From NCBI GenBank assembly GCA_018266915.1, contig JAFDZM010000035.1, positions 1 to 64,000 on the forward strand: DNA of 64,000 nt. The letters run 5' to 3'. The notes under the pieces were generated by a model, which searched no databases, was not told the DNA's origin, and saw nothing but the letters and a program-made list of their open reading frames with translations. Shown piece after piece: positions 35,439-43,384 of the stretch (positions are counted from its first letter, which is position 1; each line of letters opens with the position of its first letter). A program made the position numbers and the translations under genes. The DNA comes from Bacteroidota bacterium (lineage in GTDB: Bacteria > Bacteroidota > Bacteroidia > Sphingobacteriales > Sphingobacteriaceae).

Positions 35439-35457
35439 ACGATGGCAAAAAGACCGC

Positions 35458-36606
35458 TTACTGAATCGTATTACTCATCTGAAATAGTGGTAGGTACATA
35501 GAGATCAGGATAATACCCACAATTAAACCCAGGAAGATAATGATGAGTGGTTCCATCATGCTGCTGAGTGTAGAGGTTTTGTATTCTACTTCATCCACAT
35601 ACTGGTCAGACACGCGTCCAAAGAAATAATCAAGCTGGTTGGTTTCTTCACCTACCTTAATCAGCTGAATAAGTTTAGATGGATACACTTTAAACTGCTC
35701 CATGCTTTGATGGAGTGGTTTACCGCGCATAATATCATTTTCTATAGCTTCGAGAGAAGATTCAATAGGATAATAACTAATCATTTGCCTGCTCAAAGAA
35801 ATTGCTCTCAACAGCGGAAGTTTGGCATTAATCAGCAGGCGCATAGAATTACAAAATCGTGCCAGGTAAATCTTTTGAACGAGATTGCCTACTACAGGTA
35901 TCTTTAATATGAACCGGGAAGATAATTGTCTGAATCGCTCCGTTTTTCGGCTGCCATAAATAACTGCTACAACCAAAGCCAGCAGTATAAATCCTTTCCA
36001 AAAGTTATCTTCCAGGCCTTGTGAGATGCCCATTATCTTTTCGGTGATCCAGGGCAGCTGTCCTCCAAAGCGTTTAAAGACATCGCCAAACATGGGTACA
36101 ATGAATTTCAGCATGAAAAAGACTGCTCCGAATGAAGTAGACATCACCACGCAGGGATAAGTGAGGGATGACACTATTTTACGTCGCTGCTTAATCTTAT
36201 TCTGATAGAATTTGGCCAAGTCCAGTAATACTTCGGTAAGCTTTCCTGTTTCTTCACCGATCTGCAAACTATAAACCTCATATAAAGAAAACTTACCACT
36301 CTGTCCAACTGCTACCGAAAGCGAGCTGCCTTTTAATACATCAGCTTGTATTTGAGTAAACAGGCTCCGGTCTTTTTCTTTTTCCTGGTCAGCGGTAATG
36401 AGCTCCAGGCTGCTTTTAAGGTTAATGCCCGCTTGCAGCAACGAACTTAGTTCCAGGTAAAAGGCTTCTTTCTTTTTGTCGTTCAGTTTATTATTGCCAA
36501 AGCTGATGTCCTTGTTCAGGAACGCTATTAGACCTCCTTCTTCTGCTTTCTTAACTGAAGGCGACTTCTTTTTATTATCGTATCTGCTCAGGTCAATTGA
36601 CGGCAT
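35458..36606 (-). CDS. Inner-membrane platform protein, GspF/PilC family
   Basis: A 382-residue protein with two GspF domains (about 45-170 and 250-375; recurring L-x-x-G-x-x-L and G-E-E-T-G/G-E-E-T-N motifs) and three TM segments (near 155-175, 205-225 and 355-375). It couples the GspE ATPase to pseudopilus assembly. It is the last gene of the minus-strand operon, its start lying 14 bp inside the previous gene. Confidence 0.92.
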   Translation of the reverse strand: MPSIDLSRYDNKKKSPSVKKAEEGGLIAFLNKDISFGNNKLNDKKKEAFYLELSSLLQAGINLKSSLELITADQEKEKDRSLFTQIQADVLKGSSLSVAVGQSGKFSLYEVYSLQIGEETGKLTEVLLDLAKFYQNKIKQRRKIVSSLTYPCVVMSTSFGAVFFMLKFIVPMFGDVFKRFGGQLPWITEKIMGISQGLEDNFWKGFILLALVVAVIYGSRKTERFRQLSSRFILKIPVVGNLVQKIYLARFCNSMRLLINAKLPLLRAISLSRQMISYYPIESSLEAIENDIMRGKPLHQSMEQFKVYPSKLIQLIKVGEETNQLDYFFGRVSDQYVDEVEYKTSTLSSMMEPLIIIFLGLIVGIILISMYLPLFQMSNTIQ

Positions 36607-37102
36607 TGGTTATTCTGTTAATAAGGTTTACTGAACTATATGTTTTATGGTAATAATAAGGAATTTTTTCATTTTGTAACATGAGCTGAATGCCTAATTC
36701 ATCCAACCTGTTTTGCTCATCATTATCACCCGGTGTAGTTATTACCTTGCTCTCAAAGGAAGTAAGTAATGAATCATTTTTAACTTTAAAAGTATCTGTA
36801 GTTATCCCAATTCGTAATACATAATTTCCATCAAATCGATATCTGATTAAGCGATTTTGACTTCTAAATGCAACGCCACCTGTGTCTTTCAAAACAATTT
36901 CCGCCCGGTCGAAGTCCTTCTGCAATAATTCATCCAATCGCAGCAACCGATTCATTTCCTCATGTTTAATCGTATAGCTATGATATGAATGGCTGACAAT
37001 AGAAAATACGGTATAAGTAATACCAATCACGATAGCCGAAAGCAGCATGGTAATGGCTACCTCCATAATGGTAAAGGCCGATATTTTCTTATTTATCTTC
37101 AT
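36593..37102 (-). CDS. Minor pseudopilin, GspJ-like
   Basis: A 169-residue pseudopilin with the motif S-A-F-T-I-M-E-V-A-I-T-M-L-L-S-A, Glu at +5 and Ala at -1. The globular part is beta-rich with an R-L-I-R-Y-R-F-D-G segment that suits GspJ. It overlaps the upstream minor pseudopilin gene by 14 bp and the downstream gspF-like gene by 14 bp, pointing to coupled translation of the tip complex and platform. Confidence 0.78.
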   Translation of the reverse strand: MKINKKISAFTIMEVAITMLLSAIVIGITYTVFSIVSHSYHSYTIKHEEMNRLLRLDELLQKDFDRAEIVLKDTGGVAFRSQNRLIRYRFDGNYVLRIGITTDTFKVKNDSLLTSFESKVITTPGDNDEQNRLDELGIQLMLQNEKIPYYYHKTYSSVNLINRITNAVN

Positions 37103-37460
37103 TTGAAATAATCAGCTCATGTGACTCTGCTAATAATAAATGGTTTTTATCAAATGCTTTTAAATTCACTTCTAAAATCTTGTTATTGTCAGCGTAAGGT
37201 TTTACTGATTTTTCAATGGTCAAATCATGAAGCATCAGTTGCTGATTTGAACCTAAATCGGTTTCACTTATACCCTTAGCAACCTGTGATAAAACAGCCT
37301 GGGCTTTTATCTTCTGCCCGGATAAAGACATCCGGCTCACATTAGCATAGATCATCATAGCAATGCCAAATACAGCAATAATGATGACCATAGAAACTAC
37401 TACTTCCAATACCGTAGAAGCTTCTACTTTGCTAAATACATTCAATTTCCTTCTAACCAT
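37089..37460 (-). CDS. Minor pseudopilin, GspI/GspH-like
   Basis: A 123-residue pseudopilin: V-E-A-S-T-V-L-E-V-V-V-S-M-V-I-I-I-A-V, Glu at +5, Ala at -1. Its short length favours GspI over GspH. The gene overlaps both neighbours (18 and 14 bp), forming a compact gspK-I-J-like block whose products should cap the pseudopilus. Confidence 0.75.
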   Translation of the reverse strand: MVRRKLNVFSKVEASTVLEVVVSMVIIIAVFGIAMMIYANVSRMSLSGQKIKAQAVLSQVAKGISETDLGSNQQLMLHDLTIEKSVKPYADNNKILEVNLKAFDKNHLLLAESHELIISNEDK

Positions 37461-38698
37461 TGCAATAGTTTTTTCTTCTTTGATGATACAGGGAGCAGAG
37501 CATTGCTTAAGTAGTACGGTGATAATGTAGTTGAACTGAGCTGTAAACCAATTAAATAGTTTTCATATAAAGTGAATGAGTTCTGGTATAAAAAGCGTTT
37601 GGAGAAAATGCTGCCATGAACAACGCAGCTGTCCTTAAAGGAAACAGCATCCTGCGAATAAATCTGTCCTGTAACCGTATCCCGTTTGCCCAGCCGAATA
37701 ACCGGGTTTAGTTTACCGGGCGTCTTTTCCCATGTAAATAATGTACCCGTAATAGTTGTCCGTACACCGATGGCTATTTGAGCCTGACCGGATAGTTTAG
37801 CAGTTTTGGATCTGATGATTCCCAGGCAAGACGGGTAGTTAAGATGACAATTCTTTCCAACAGAAATTGAATCTGATGCAAACAGCTGACAGGTACCTTT
37901 AAATCCTTCTTGGACTACAATAGCTTTTGCAAAAATCAGTATGTTGTCCAGTTTAACGGTGCTATCCAGGGTAATGGTAGTATCTGAATGTAGAAGAATG
38001 TTACCTTTTAGCGATATTTTACTGAGCGTATAAGGCTGGTCTGCAAAGTCTAATATTTTTGTTGGTTTAATAAATGATTGGTTCAATGAATCAGTAGCAG
38101 GTAACTTATCACCTTTTATTAAAAAATACCCATTTAATACATTGAATCTGACACTATCCAATGCCGGAAGCTTTTTATCACTGAGCAGCTTTTTACCAAT
38201 AACTAAACGTTTATCACCTTCAAAGGCTTTACCGTCTACATAAGCAGTTTGAATGCCTGCTTTTGGCAGATAGGCATTTCCTTCAATTCGGGTTTTACCG
38301 CTGACCGACAATGGACGGTTATCATCAGCAATATATATTACAGCCCACTTAGTGGAGTCAATGGCGTTTGCAATGGAAAACGTTTTATAAAGGGTATCCT
38401 GTTGTACAAAAGCCTGAACAACGCCGATGCCATAGATACCCCAAAGCTTTCTTTGTAAAACAACAGAATCTGTATGAGTGCCGAATAAGTCGATTTTGGA
38501 TTTTTTTAAGTAAGCAGAATCAGAACTTGTCAATAATAAATTGATACCTGAATGCAGGTTGCTGCTTAGCTTCTCATATCTGAATTTCTTTTGATATTCT
38601 GCCCTGTAAAAATAGGCTACTGCTATTAGTGCGGAACAGATTACGCCTATTACCAAAGCGATAATAATCACTATATATAAGGCTGACGCTTTCAGCAT
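37442..38698 (-). CDS. GspK-like large minor pseudopilin
   Basis: A 418-residue protein with an N-terminal hydrophobic helix (M-L-K-A-S-A-L-Y-I-V-I-I-I-A-L-V-I-G) and no Glu at +5, as expected of GspK-like tip pseudopilins. The K-A/S junction again gives Ala at -1. The large periplasmic part has a repetitive beta pattern (a run of K-L-S-G/Q-A-Q-I-A-I-G-V-R-T type strands around 290-370), more like a beta-helix than the classical GspK domain. It is therefore a divergent or functionally replaced tip protein. Confidence 0.68.
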   Translation of the reverse strand: MLKASALYIVIIIALVIGVICSALIAVAYFYRAEYQKKFRYEKLSSNLHSGINLLLTSSDSAYLKKSKIDLFGTHTDSVVLQRKLWGIYGIGVVQAFVQQDTLYKTFSIANAIDSTKWAVIYIADDNRPLSVSGKTRIEGNAYLPKAGIQTAYVDGKAFEGDKRLVIGKKLLSDKKLPALDSVRFNVLNGYFLIKGDKLPATDSLNQSFIKPTKILDFADQPYTLSKISLKGNILLHSDTTITLDSTVKLDNILIFAKAIVVQEGFKGTCQLFASDSISVGKNCHLNYPSCLGIIRSKTAKLSGQAQIAIGVRTTITGTLFTWEKTPGKLNPVIRLGKRDTVTGQIYSQDAVSFKDSCVVHGSIFSKRFLYQNSFTLYENYLIGLQLSSTTLSPYYLSNALLPVSSKKKKLLQWLEGN

Positions 38699-38705
38699 AA
38701 TTTCT

Positions 38706-39191
38706 TTACTGGTACTTCTTGGTCTGTTCCTTTACTTTACTTACTGAATCTGTCGATTTAGTTTTTTTGTGAAGCAAAGGCAGCCGTTTCCAGAAAGAAG
38801 GTTTTTTGTCTGTGATTTCTAAACCGCGTTTCCAGGTTGTTGTGGTTGCTAATGAACCATCTTCTTTCCAGTTTCTCCAAATGCCGTCCTTTAATCCTTT
38901 TCTGAAATGACCTTGCTCTTTTAAGTTTTTGTTCAGGTAGAATACAGAATACAACCCATTCAAAAGATGTCCGCTATAACCACCCTGGGTTTCATGAATA
39001 GCATTGGCACTATACCAGCAATAATGAAGGTTTGATTTTGCAGCAATATTTGATGATACCGGCAACAGTTCAGCAACGATAGTTTGTTCAGGCTCAGTGA
39101 TCCTGATTTTATCTAATACATAATCCGGCATCTGCTGGCCATGAGCTTTTATAAAGAGAAAACTAAGAACAATCAGGATGATATATCTCAT
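38706..39191 (-). CDS. Exported MORN-type repeat protein in the T2SS operon
   Basis: A 161-residue protein with signal peptide (L-F-I-K-A-H-G-Q) and MORN-like repeats: N-G-L-Y-S-V-F-Y-L-N-K-N-L-K-E-Q-G-H-F and G-L-K-D-G-I-W-R-N-W-K-E-D-G-S-L. It ends in a basic tail. It overlaps the GspC-like gene by four bases and precedes the GspK-like gene, so it belongs to the system. The role is unknown; a periplasmic adaptor is plausible. Confidence 0.7.
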   Translation of the reverse strand: MRYIILIVLSFLFIKAHGQQMPDYVLDKIRITEPEQTIVAELLPVSSNIAAKSNLHYCWYSANAIHETQGGYSGHLLNGLYSVFYLNKNLKEQGHFRKGLKDGIWRNWKEDGSLATTTTWKRGLEITDKKPSFWKRLPLLHKKTKSTDSVSKVKEQTKKYQ

Positions 39192-39688
39192 TGGGAAGAT
39201 TTAATGGAAATAAATTTGGTTTTACCCGCGTAGCTGACCTTGATTGAATCACGTAGGTTTTTAAGCAATTTTACCTGGCTTTTGGATTCACCTTCCGACA
39301 GAGTAGTATTTTGACCATTGATATTGACCAGGGTAATAAGTTTCTTGGTTGAAGGGTTTCTGATATAGCCGGAGTAGGTAATGAACGACCAGTTCATAGC
39401 TGGTTTAGTTACAGCCGGGACAACTGGATGTGCCAGCGATTTCACTGCCTTTATCGAAGTGGTATCTTTTTGTTTAACTATTCCAAACGGATCACGATAG
39501 TTTAATAATAGTTTGGCAGTGTCTTTTGGAACACTAAAATCATTGTAGGCTTCTTTGACAATTGATATAGGTGCCTGTGCGGAAGTATCGTCATCGGCAG
39601 ATACAGCTCCCAGTACACTGTAGATAATCAATCCCCAAAGGCCTGCAACAATGACGATGAGTAAGTAGGTAAGCTTTTTGTTTTTCAT
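39188..39688 (-). CDS. GspC/PilP-like periplasmic connector
   Basis: A 166-residue protein with one N-terminal TM (L-L-I-V-I-V-A-G-L-W-G-L-I-I-Y-S-V-L), a Pro-rich linker, a Y-R-D-P-F-G motif and a small beta domain (Y-S-G-Y-I-R-N-P ... I-N-G-Q-N-T-T-L-S-E-G-E) like the HR domain of GspC/PilP. Such proteins link the inner-membrane platform to the secretin. It lies between the FN3 lipoprotein and the MORN-type gene. Confidence 0.75.
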   Translation of the reverse strand: MKNKKLTYLLIVIVAGLWGLIIYSVLGAVSADDDTSAQAPISIVKEAYNDFSVPKDTAKLLLNYRDPFGIVKQKDTTSIKAVKSLAHPVVPAVTKPAMNWSFITYSGYIRNPSTKKLITLVNINGQNTTLSEGESKSQVKLLKNLRDSIKVSYAGKTKFISIKSSQ

Positions 39689-39691
39689 AGG

Positions 39692-40645
39692 TTATTGTAA
39701 AACAAAACTTCTTTGGGTACTTGCAGCACTTTCATTCCCGGCAGCATCTACAGCAGTTACCATCCAATATACTTTATCATCCGAATTACCCTGATTGAAG
39801 CTATAGCTGTTGGTTGTTAGCACCATTGGAAAATTGGAGCTATATAACGTAGTCGCATCACTTTTATAAACATATAATTTATATTTCGCTGCACCAGTTA
39901 CTGTGTTCCATTGCAAACTAACAGGTAAAGGAAGCGTGGTTGCATCAGCTGGTGAAGTTAACGTAACCACTGCTGGTGGTGTATGGTCATAAGTAACCAC
40001 ACTGATAGCAGACCATTGCGATTGTGCGGTATCATTCTGTGCTCTTACCCGCCATTGATATACCTGGTCTTTCGGAAAAGTAAAATTGAACTGCTGACCT
40101 GGAATTACCTGGTTATATACAGCATCACTTTCATTTACAAAATTATTGGTATCGATTTCAAGCTGGTACTTAGTTGCTCCATATAAGCTGCTCCACTGGA
40201 ACACTATATTAACTTGATTGGTGATCTGGTTATTCGTAGGGGAGCTGAGTTGTACAGCCTGCTGTTTAATAGAACCCACTGCTACAGTAAAGCTGCGTGG
40301 TGTTGAGTAAGCTGTTTGTGAACTGCCGTTTTGAGCCAATACCCACCATTGATAGTTACCAGGATTTAAATTGAAAGCAAAAGTATTCTTCTTAACAATC
40401 GTATCCAGTACCAGGTTACCCGGATTAGTAAAGCTGGCAGTAACAACTTGCAAATGATAAGAAAGCGCATTATCTACTTCATCCCACCAGAAATTAATAG
40501 TATAGCTGGTGCTTTGATATTGATCTGAGGGAGCTTCAGGTTGGACTGTTTTCTTTGAAATAGAGGGCTCTATAATTGCATCGCACGATGAAAAAAGAGC
40601 ACCAATTGCTAATAAGAGTAAAGCGGCGAAAAGATAAGGTTTCAT
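39692..40645 (-). CDS. Lipoprotein with three fibronectin-III-like domains
   Basis: A 317-residue lipoprotein (lipobox L-F-S-S-C, Cys about 21) with three repeats of roughly 90 residues, each with a Y-x-L-x-V/I and W-x-V-x-A-x-N/D pattern (Y-H-L-Q-V-V, Y-Q-L-E-I-D, Y-K-L-Y-V-Y), typical of FN3-like beta sandwiches. It heads the minus-strand T2SS operon, 3 bp before the GspC-like gene. It may act as a pilotin-like or substrate-presenting outer-membrane component, which is inference from position. Confidence 0.75.
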   Translation of the reverse strand: MKPYLFAALLLLAIGALFSSCDAIIEPSISKKTVQPEAPSDQYQSTSYTINFWWDEVDNALSYHLQVVTASFTNPGNLVLDTIVKKNTFAFNLNPGNYQWWVLAQNGSSQTAYSTPRSFTVAVGSIKQQAVQLSSPTNNQITNQVNIVFQWSSLYGATKYQLEIDTNNFVNESDAVYNQVIPGQQFNFTFPKDQVYQWRVRAQNDTAQSQWSAISVVTYDHTPPAVVTLTSPADATTLPLPVSLQWNTVTGAAKYKLYVYKSDATTLYSSNFPMVLTTNSYSFNQGNSDDKVYWMVTAVDAAGNESAASTQRSFVLQ

Positions 40646-40783
40646 TTAATACCTGATTACAAAGAAATCATATGTAAAAGTATTCATTTCCAATGACAAT
40701 GACGCAAAATATTTAACGAATGATTGTAGTCGATAGTAGAGAAAACTAATATAAAAGCCGTCCAAACCGGACAGCTTATTTAA

Positions 40784-41284
40784 TCATGCAACGTTCAAAA
40801 TCGTTTTTCCTCGATTCTCACGACTTTTGTATTTGATTTGCTTCACTTCATGATACTTATTTCGCGTTTCGATATATTCATACGCGGCTGAACAACTATT
40901 GATAAACCAATCAGTCCTGACGCTACATTCAATATCTATTCCGGTTATCTCTTTCGAAGTCAGCTTGTATAGTAACCTAAGAAACTTCGTAGTAATTGAA
41001 CTGAGTAAACCTAGTTCGTTAACTTGCTCTATACCGAAATGAATGGCCATGACATTGTCACTGTGATGTTCCAATCGAAGGTAGAGAACCGGGCTAATCA
41101 ATTCATGAACAATTGTGCCAATGACTGACTTTTTAGTATCTTGGCGTTCTAACGTAAAACGCAATTCGTCTTTGTCGATAGTTGAAAGGAGATACTTAGC
41201 TTTTTTGAGAATGCTGAAGTATGCTTGCTTCACAGCGTCGTTGTACGCTTCGTTGTTCTGTGTTTTATGAATTTGTTCTTTCAT
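40784..41284 (-). CDS. Hypothetical protein next to the island end
   Basis: A 166-residue soluble protein of no known family. It is mostly helical at both ends with a central beta part (V-L-Y-L-R-L-E-H-H, V-M-A-I-H-F-G-I-E). It overlaps the HTH gene by four bases, so the pair is co-translated. The C-terminal tail is basic (K-Y-K-S-R-E-N-R-G-K). Its position at the right end of the island suggests a role in element maintenance, but no motif supports a specific function. Confidence 0.65.
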   Translation of the reverse strand: MKEQIHKTQNNEAYNDAVKQAYFSILKKAKYLLSTIDKDELRFTLERQDTKKSVIGTIVHELISPVLYLRLEHHSDNVMAIHFGIEQVNELGLLSSITTKFLRLLYKLTSKEITGIDIECSVRTDWFINSCSAAYEYIETRNKYHEVKQIKYKSRENRGKTILNVA

Positions 41285-41745
41285 ATACTGTCAATATTTA
41301 GTTGTAAATGATTTATGATGATTTCAGGGAGTTGTGACCACAACTTAAGGATAAACGACTGCTTGGAAAGGTCGGGAGCATGCTTTCGTAATTCCCAACT
41401 TCGCACTGTTGAGCCATCGACATTTAGTATCGTACCCATCTGTTTGTAGTTGCAGCCCTTACAGTGTCGTAGCTGTAGAAGCTTTCCAGCAAGGCTTTCT
41501 GTCTCGTGAGGAAATGGGTAGTATCCTAAAAACTGAATGATGGCAGGATAGAGTCGAATCTGAGGCACAGAATAATTAGTTTCCCAATGGGTTACACTAT
41601 CCTCACAGACGTTCAATAGTTCCGCCACTTGTCTTTGCAATAAACACCGCTCTAGCCTGGCTTTACGGATATGCTCACCCAGCGTTTGCGGAATTGATGG
41701 ATACTGGTACTTTGCAACAGCTTTCTGATATCGGTAAAAAGGCAA
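41281..41745 (-). CDS. HTH (XRE-like) regulator at the island boundary; start uncertain
   Basis: A 154-residue protein with two helix-turn-helix-like segments: T-L-G-E-H-I-R-K-A-R-L-E-R-C-L-L-Q-R-Q-V-A-E-L-L-N-V (about 21-46) and a second DNA-binding-like part near 95-120 (Y-K-Q-M-G-T-I-L-N-V-D-G-S-T-V). The frame starts with TTG at 41,745 and has no ATG before the domain. This is within a few bases of where ComM homology resumes, so the natural N-terminus may have been cut or altered by insertion. Confidence 0.75.
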   Translation of the reverse strand: MPFYRYQKAVAKYQYPSIPQTLGEHIRKARLERCLLQRQVAELLNVCEDSVTHWETNYSVPQIRLYPAIIQFLGYYPFPHETESLAGKLLQLRHCKGCNYKQMGTILNVDGSTVRSWELRKHAPDLSKQSFILKLWSQLPEIIINHLQLNIDSI

Positions 41746-41762
41746 TGCAGGGATGTTTGTGC
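41745..41762. other. Probable island/comM junction (right att site)
   Basis: Homology to ComM begins at about 41,754-41,762 (TGT-TTG-TGC-GG); immediately left lies the reverse-strand HTH gene start. The core crossover sequence cannot be read without the other junction. A serine recombinase at the far left is the best candidate to have made it. Confidence 0.6.
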
Positions 41763-42239
41763 GGTTTTTATAACCATCCGGAAAAGGAATGCACCTGTCC
41801 GCCAGGCGCTGTACAGAAATATCTCAATAAAATTTCAGGCCCGTTGCTCGACCGTATTGATCTTCATGTAGAAGTAACTCCGGTAAATTTCTCCGAATTA
41901 TCCTCCGACCGTTTAGCAGAAAAGAGCGAAGATATCCGCGAACGTGTAATCAAAGCCCGTGATATTCAAACCGAACGCTTCGGAAACAAACCCGACTTGC
42001 ATGCCAATGCACAAATGAGTCCGCAAATGGTGCGGGATATCTGCAAGATCAATGCCGCCGGGCAAACTCTTTTACAAAAGGCCATGGAAAAGCTTGGCTT
42101 GAGCGCACGGGCTTATGACCGTATCCTAAAAGTTTCACGCACCATCGCCGACCTGGCGGGAAGCGAAGAAATAAAATTGGAGCATTTGGCAGAGGCTATT
42201 CATTTCAGGAGTTTGGACAGAGAGGGTTGGGCGGGGTAG
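41748..42239 (+). pseudogene. comM: comM/yifB (Mg-chelatase-like AAA ATPase) 3' fragment
   Basis: The protein from about residue 20 of this frame matches the C-terminal part of ComM/YifB: C-x-C-G-F-Y-N-H-P-E-K-E-C-T-C-P-P-G-A-V, then I-S-G-P-L-L-D-R-I-D-L-H-V-E, then L-S-A-R-A-Y-D-R-I-L-K-V-S-R-T-I-A-D-L. The AAA+ and N-terminal parts are absent. In intact proteins the segment before C-G-F reads N-P-C-P; here it is Q-G-C-L, so the match starts inside that motif. Upstream sequence belongs to the reverse-strand HTH gene. The element therefore cut comM within the zinc-like Cys motif, and natural transformation or Holliday-junction-linked function may be lost unless the excised form restores it. 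Confidence 0.88.
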
Positions 42240-42262
42240 TTGTTGGTGACAACACCAACAAC
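42239..42262. repeat. REP hairpin copy 1
   Basis: A 10-bp stem GTTGTTGGTG / CACCAACAAC (42239-42248, 42253-42262) with loop ACAA lies at the comM stop. It is the first of the REP sequences around the RAYT gene. Confidence 0.8.
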
Positions 42263-42296
42263 GGCGAGAAAGATAAAATTTAATCAAAAACAATAT

Positions 42297-42773
42297 ATGA
42301 AAGCATCAAAGATTTTTCTTGTTCTTTTTATATTATCAGTTTGCACTTACTGTATTGCTCAAGGTACTAGAAATGATAAACAGGTTACCATGCTTAAGGA
42401 ATTTTACGCATCTTATTGTAAATTATGGGCTGCTAAACCGCTACCACCTCCTAAGGAATTTTATAAAAAGCTTGACTCATTGCAAAAAGTATATTGCAGT
42501 CAAAAGATAAGAAAGGAGGCAAAAGATTGGTTCGATGATGATGGACATGATCTATATACCAATGATTGGGGAATCAAACCAAGCGATGTTAAATTAATGA
42601 CTGTCGTAAAAGATGTGAAGAAACCAAACGGTTATATTTTAAATTATACAACATTATTCCACGAGGCCCCATCGAAATATGTAAGACGAAATATTACACT
42701 TTATTTGGAGTTGATAAAAACTGGCAGCGAATACAAAATCGATTCAGTTGTAGATAAAAGCGGTGCCAAGTAA
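42297..42773 (+). CDS. Exported DUF3828-like protein
   Basis: From ATG 42,297 (158 residues) the protein starts with a signal peptide (F-L-V-L-F-I-L-S-V-C-T-Y-C-I-A-Q) and continues with the short DUF3828-like pattern: L-K-E-F-Y-A-S-Y, an L-D-S-L-Q-K-V-Y-C-S helix, and D-L-Y-T-N-D-W-G. Function of the family is unknown. The frame start at 42,240 falls in the REP hairpin and is unlikely. It lies between two REP copies. Confidence 0.75.
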   Translation: MKASKIFLVLFILSVCTYCIAQGTRNDKQVTMLKEFYASYCKLWAAKPLPPPKEFYKKLDSLQKVYCSQKIRKEAKDWFDDDGHDLYTNDWGIKPSDVKLMTVVKDVKKPNGYILNYTTLFHEAPSKYVRRNITLYLELIKTGSEYKIDSVVDKSGAK

Positions 42774-42800
42774 CCCCTATCGCCCTTGTTGGTGTCCGCT

Positions 42801-42824
42801 CTTGTTGGTGTTGTCACCAACAAG
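42801..42824. repeat. REP hairpin copy 2 (inverted relative to copy 1)
   Basis: CTTGTTGGTG / CACCAACAAG (42801-42810, 42815-42824) with loop TTGT. A single half (CCTTGTTGGTG) also lies at 42784-42794. Copy 2 is just upstream of the transposase gene. Confidence 0.8.
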
Positions 42825-42850
42825 CCCGAGAATTTTGTATTTTAGCACAA

Positions 42851-43384
42851 ATGCCGAAGATCAATTTCGACTACCACCCACAATTTTTTACCGCAACGAT
42901 ATTAGAATGGAAGCCTCTATTAGCAGATGATAGTTATAAAGATATCATCATTAAAAGCTTAAAGTTTTTGAAAGAAGAAGGAAGCGTTGTCATTTATGCA
43001 TTTGTGATTATGCCAAACCATATACACCTAATATGGCAAATTCAGGATGGCCATAAACAAGATAATATTCAAATGCGGTTTCTGAAATTCACAGCGCAAC
43101 AAATGAAGTTCAGGTTGATCGATACAATTGATTTCAGATTAAACCAATTCAAGGTAAATGCGAAAGACAGAGATTACCAATTTTGGGAAAGGAATTCATT
43201 AAGTATCGATCTTTGGACAGAGGAAGTGTTTATGCAGAAATTAGATTATATACATAATAATCCTTTGCAGGAGAAATGGCGTTTGGCGGAGTTTCCGAAG
43301 GATTACAAGTATTCATCTGCTAAATTTTATGAATCTGGCTACGATGAATTTGGTTTAGTAATGCATTTTGACGGACAAGATTAA
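42851..43384 (+). CDS. REP-associated tyrosine transposase (RAYT, IS200/IS605-like HUH)
   Basis: A 177-residue TnpA-REP protein. The HUH motif is in M-P-N-H-I-H-L-I-W (about residues 54-62), and the catalytic tyrosine candidate is in K-L-D-Y-I-H-N-N-P-L (about 134-143). It is flanked by REP hairpins in both orientations (copies 1, 2 and 3), the arrangement expected for a RAYT and its substrates. Such proteins nick and rejoin REP DNA as single strands; most are domesticated and non-autonomous. Full-length, apparently intact. Confidence 0.92.
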   Translation: MPKINFDYHPQFFTATILEWKPLLADDSYKDIIIKSLKFLKEEGSVVIYAFVIMPNHIHLIWQIQDGHKQDNIQMRFLKFTAQQMKFRLIDTIDFRLNQFKVNAKDRDYQFWERNSLSIDLWTEEVFMQKLDYIHNNPLQEKWRLAEFPKDYKYSSAKFYESGYDEFGLVMHFDGQD

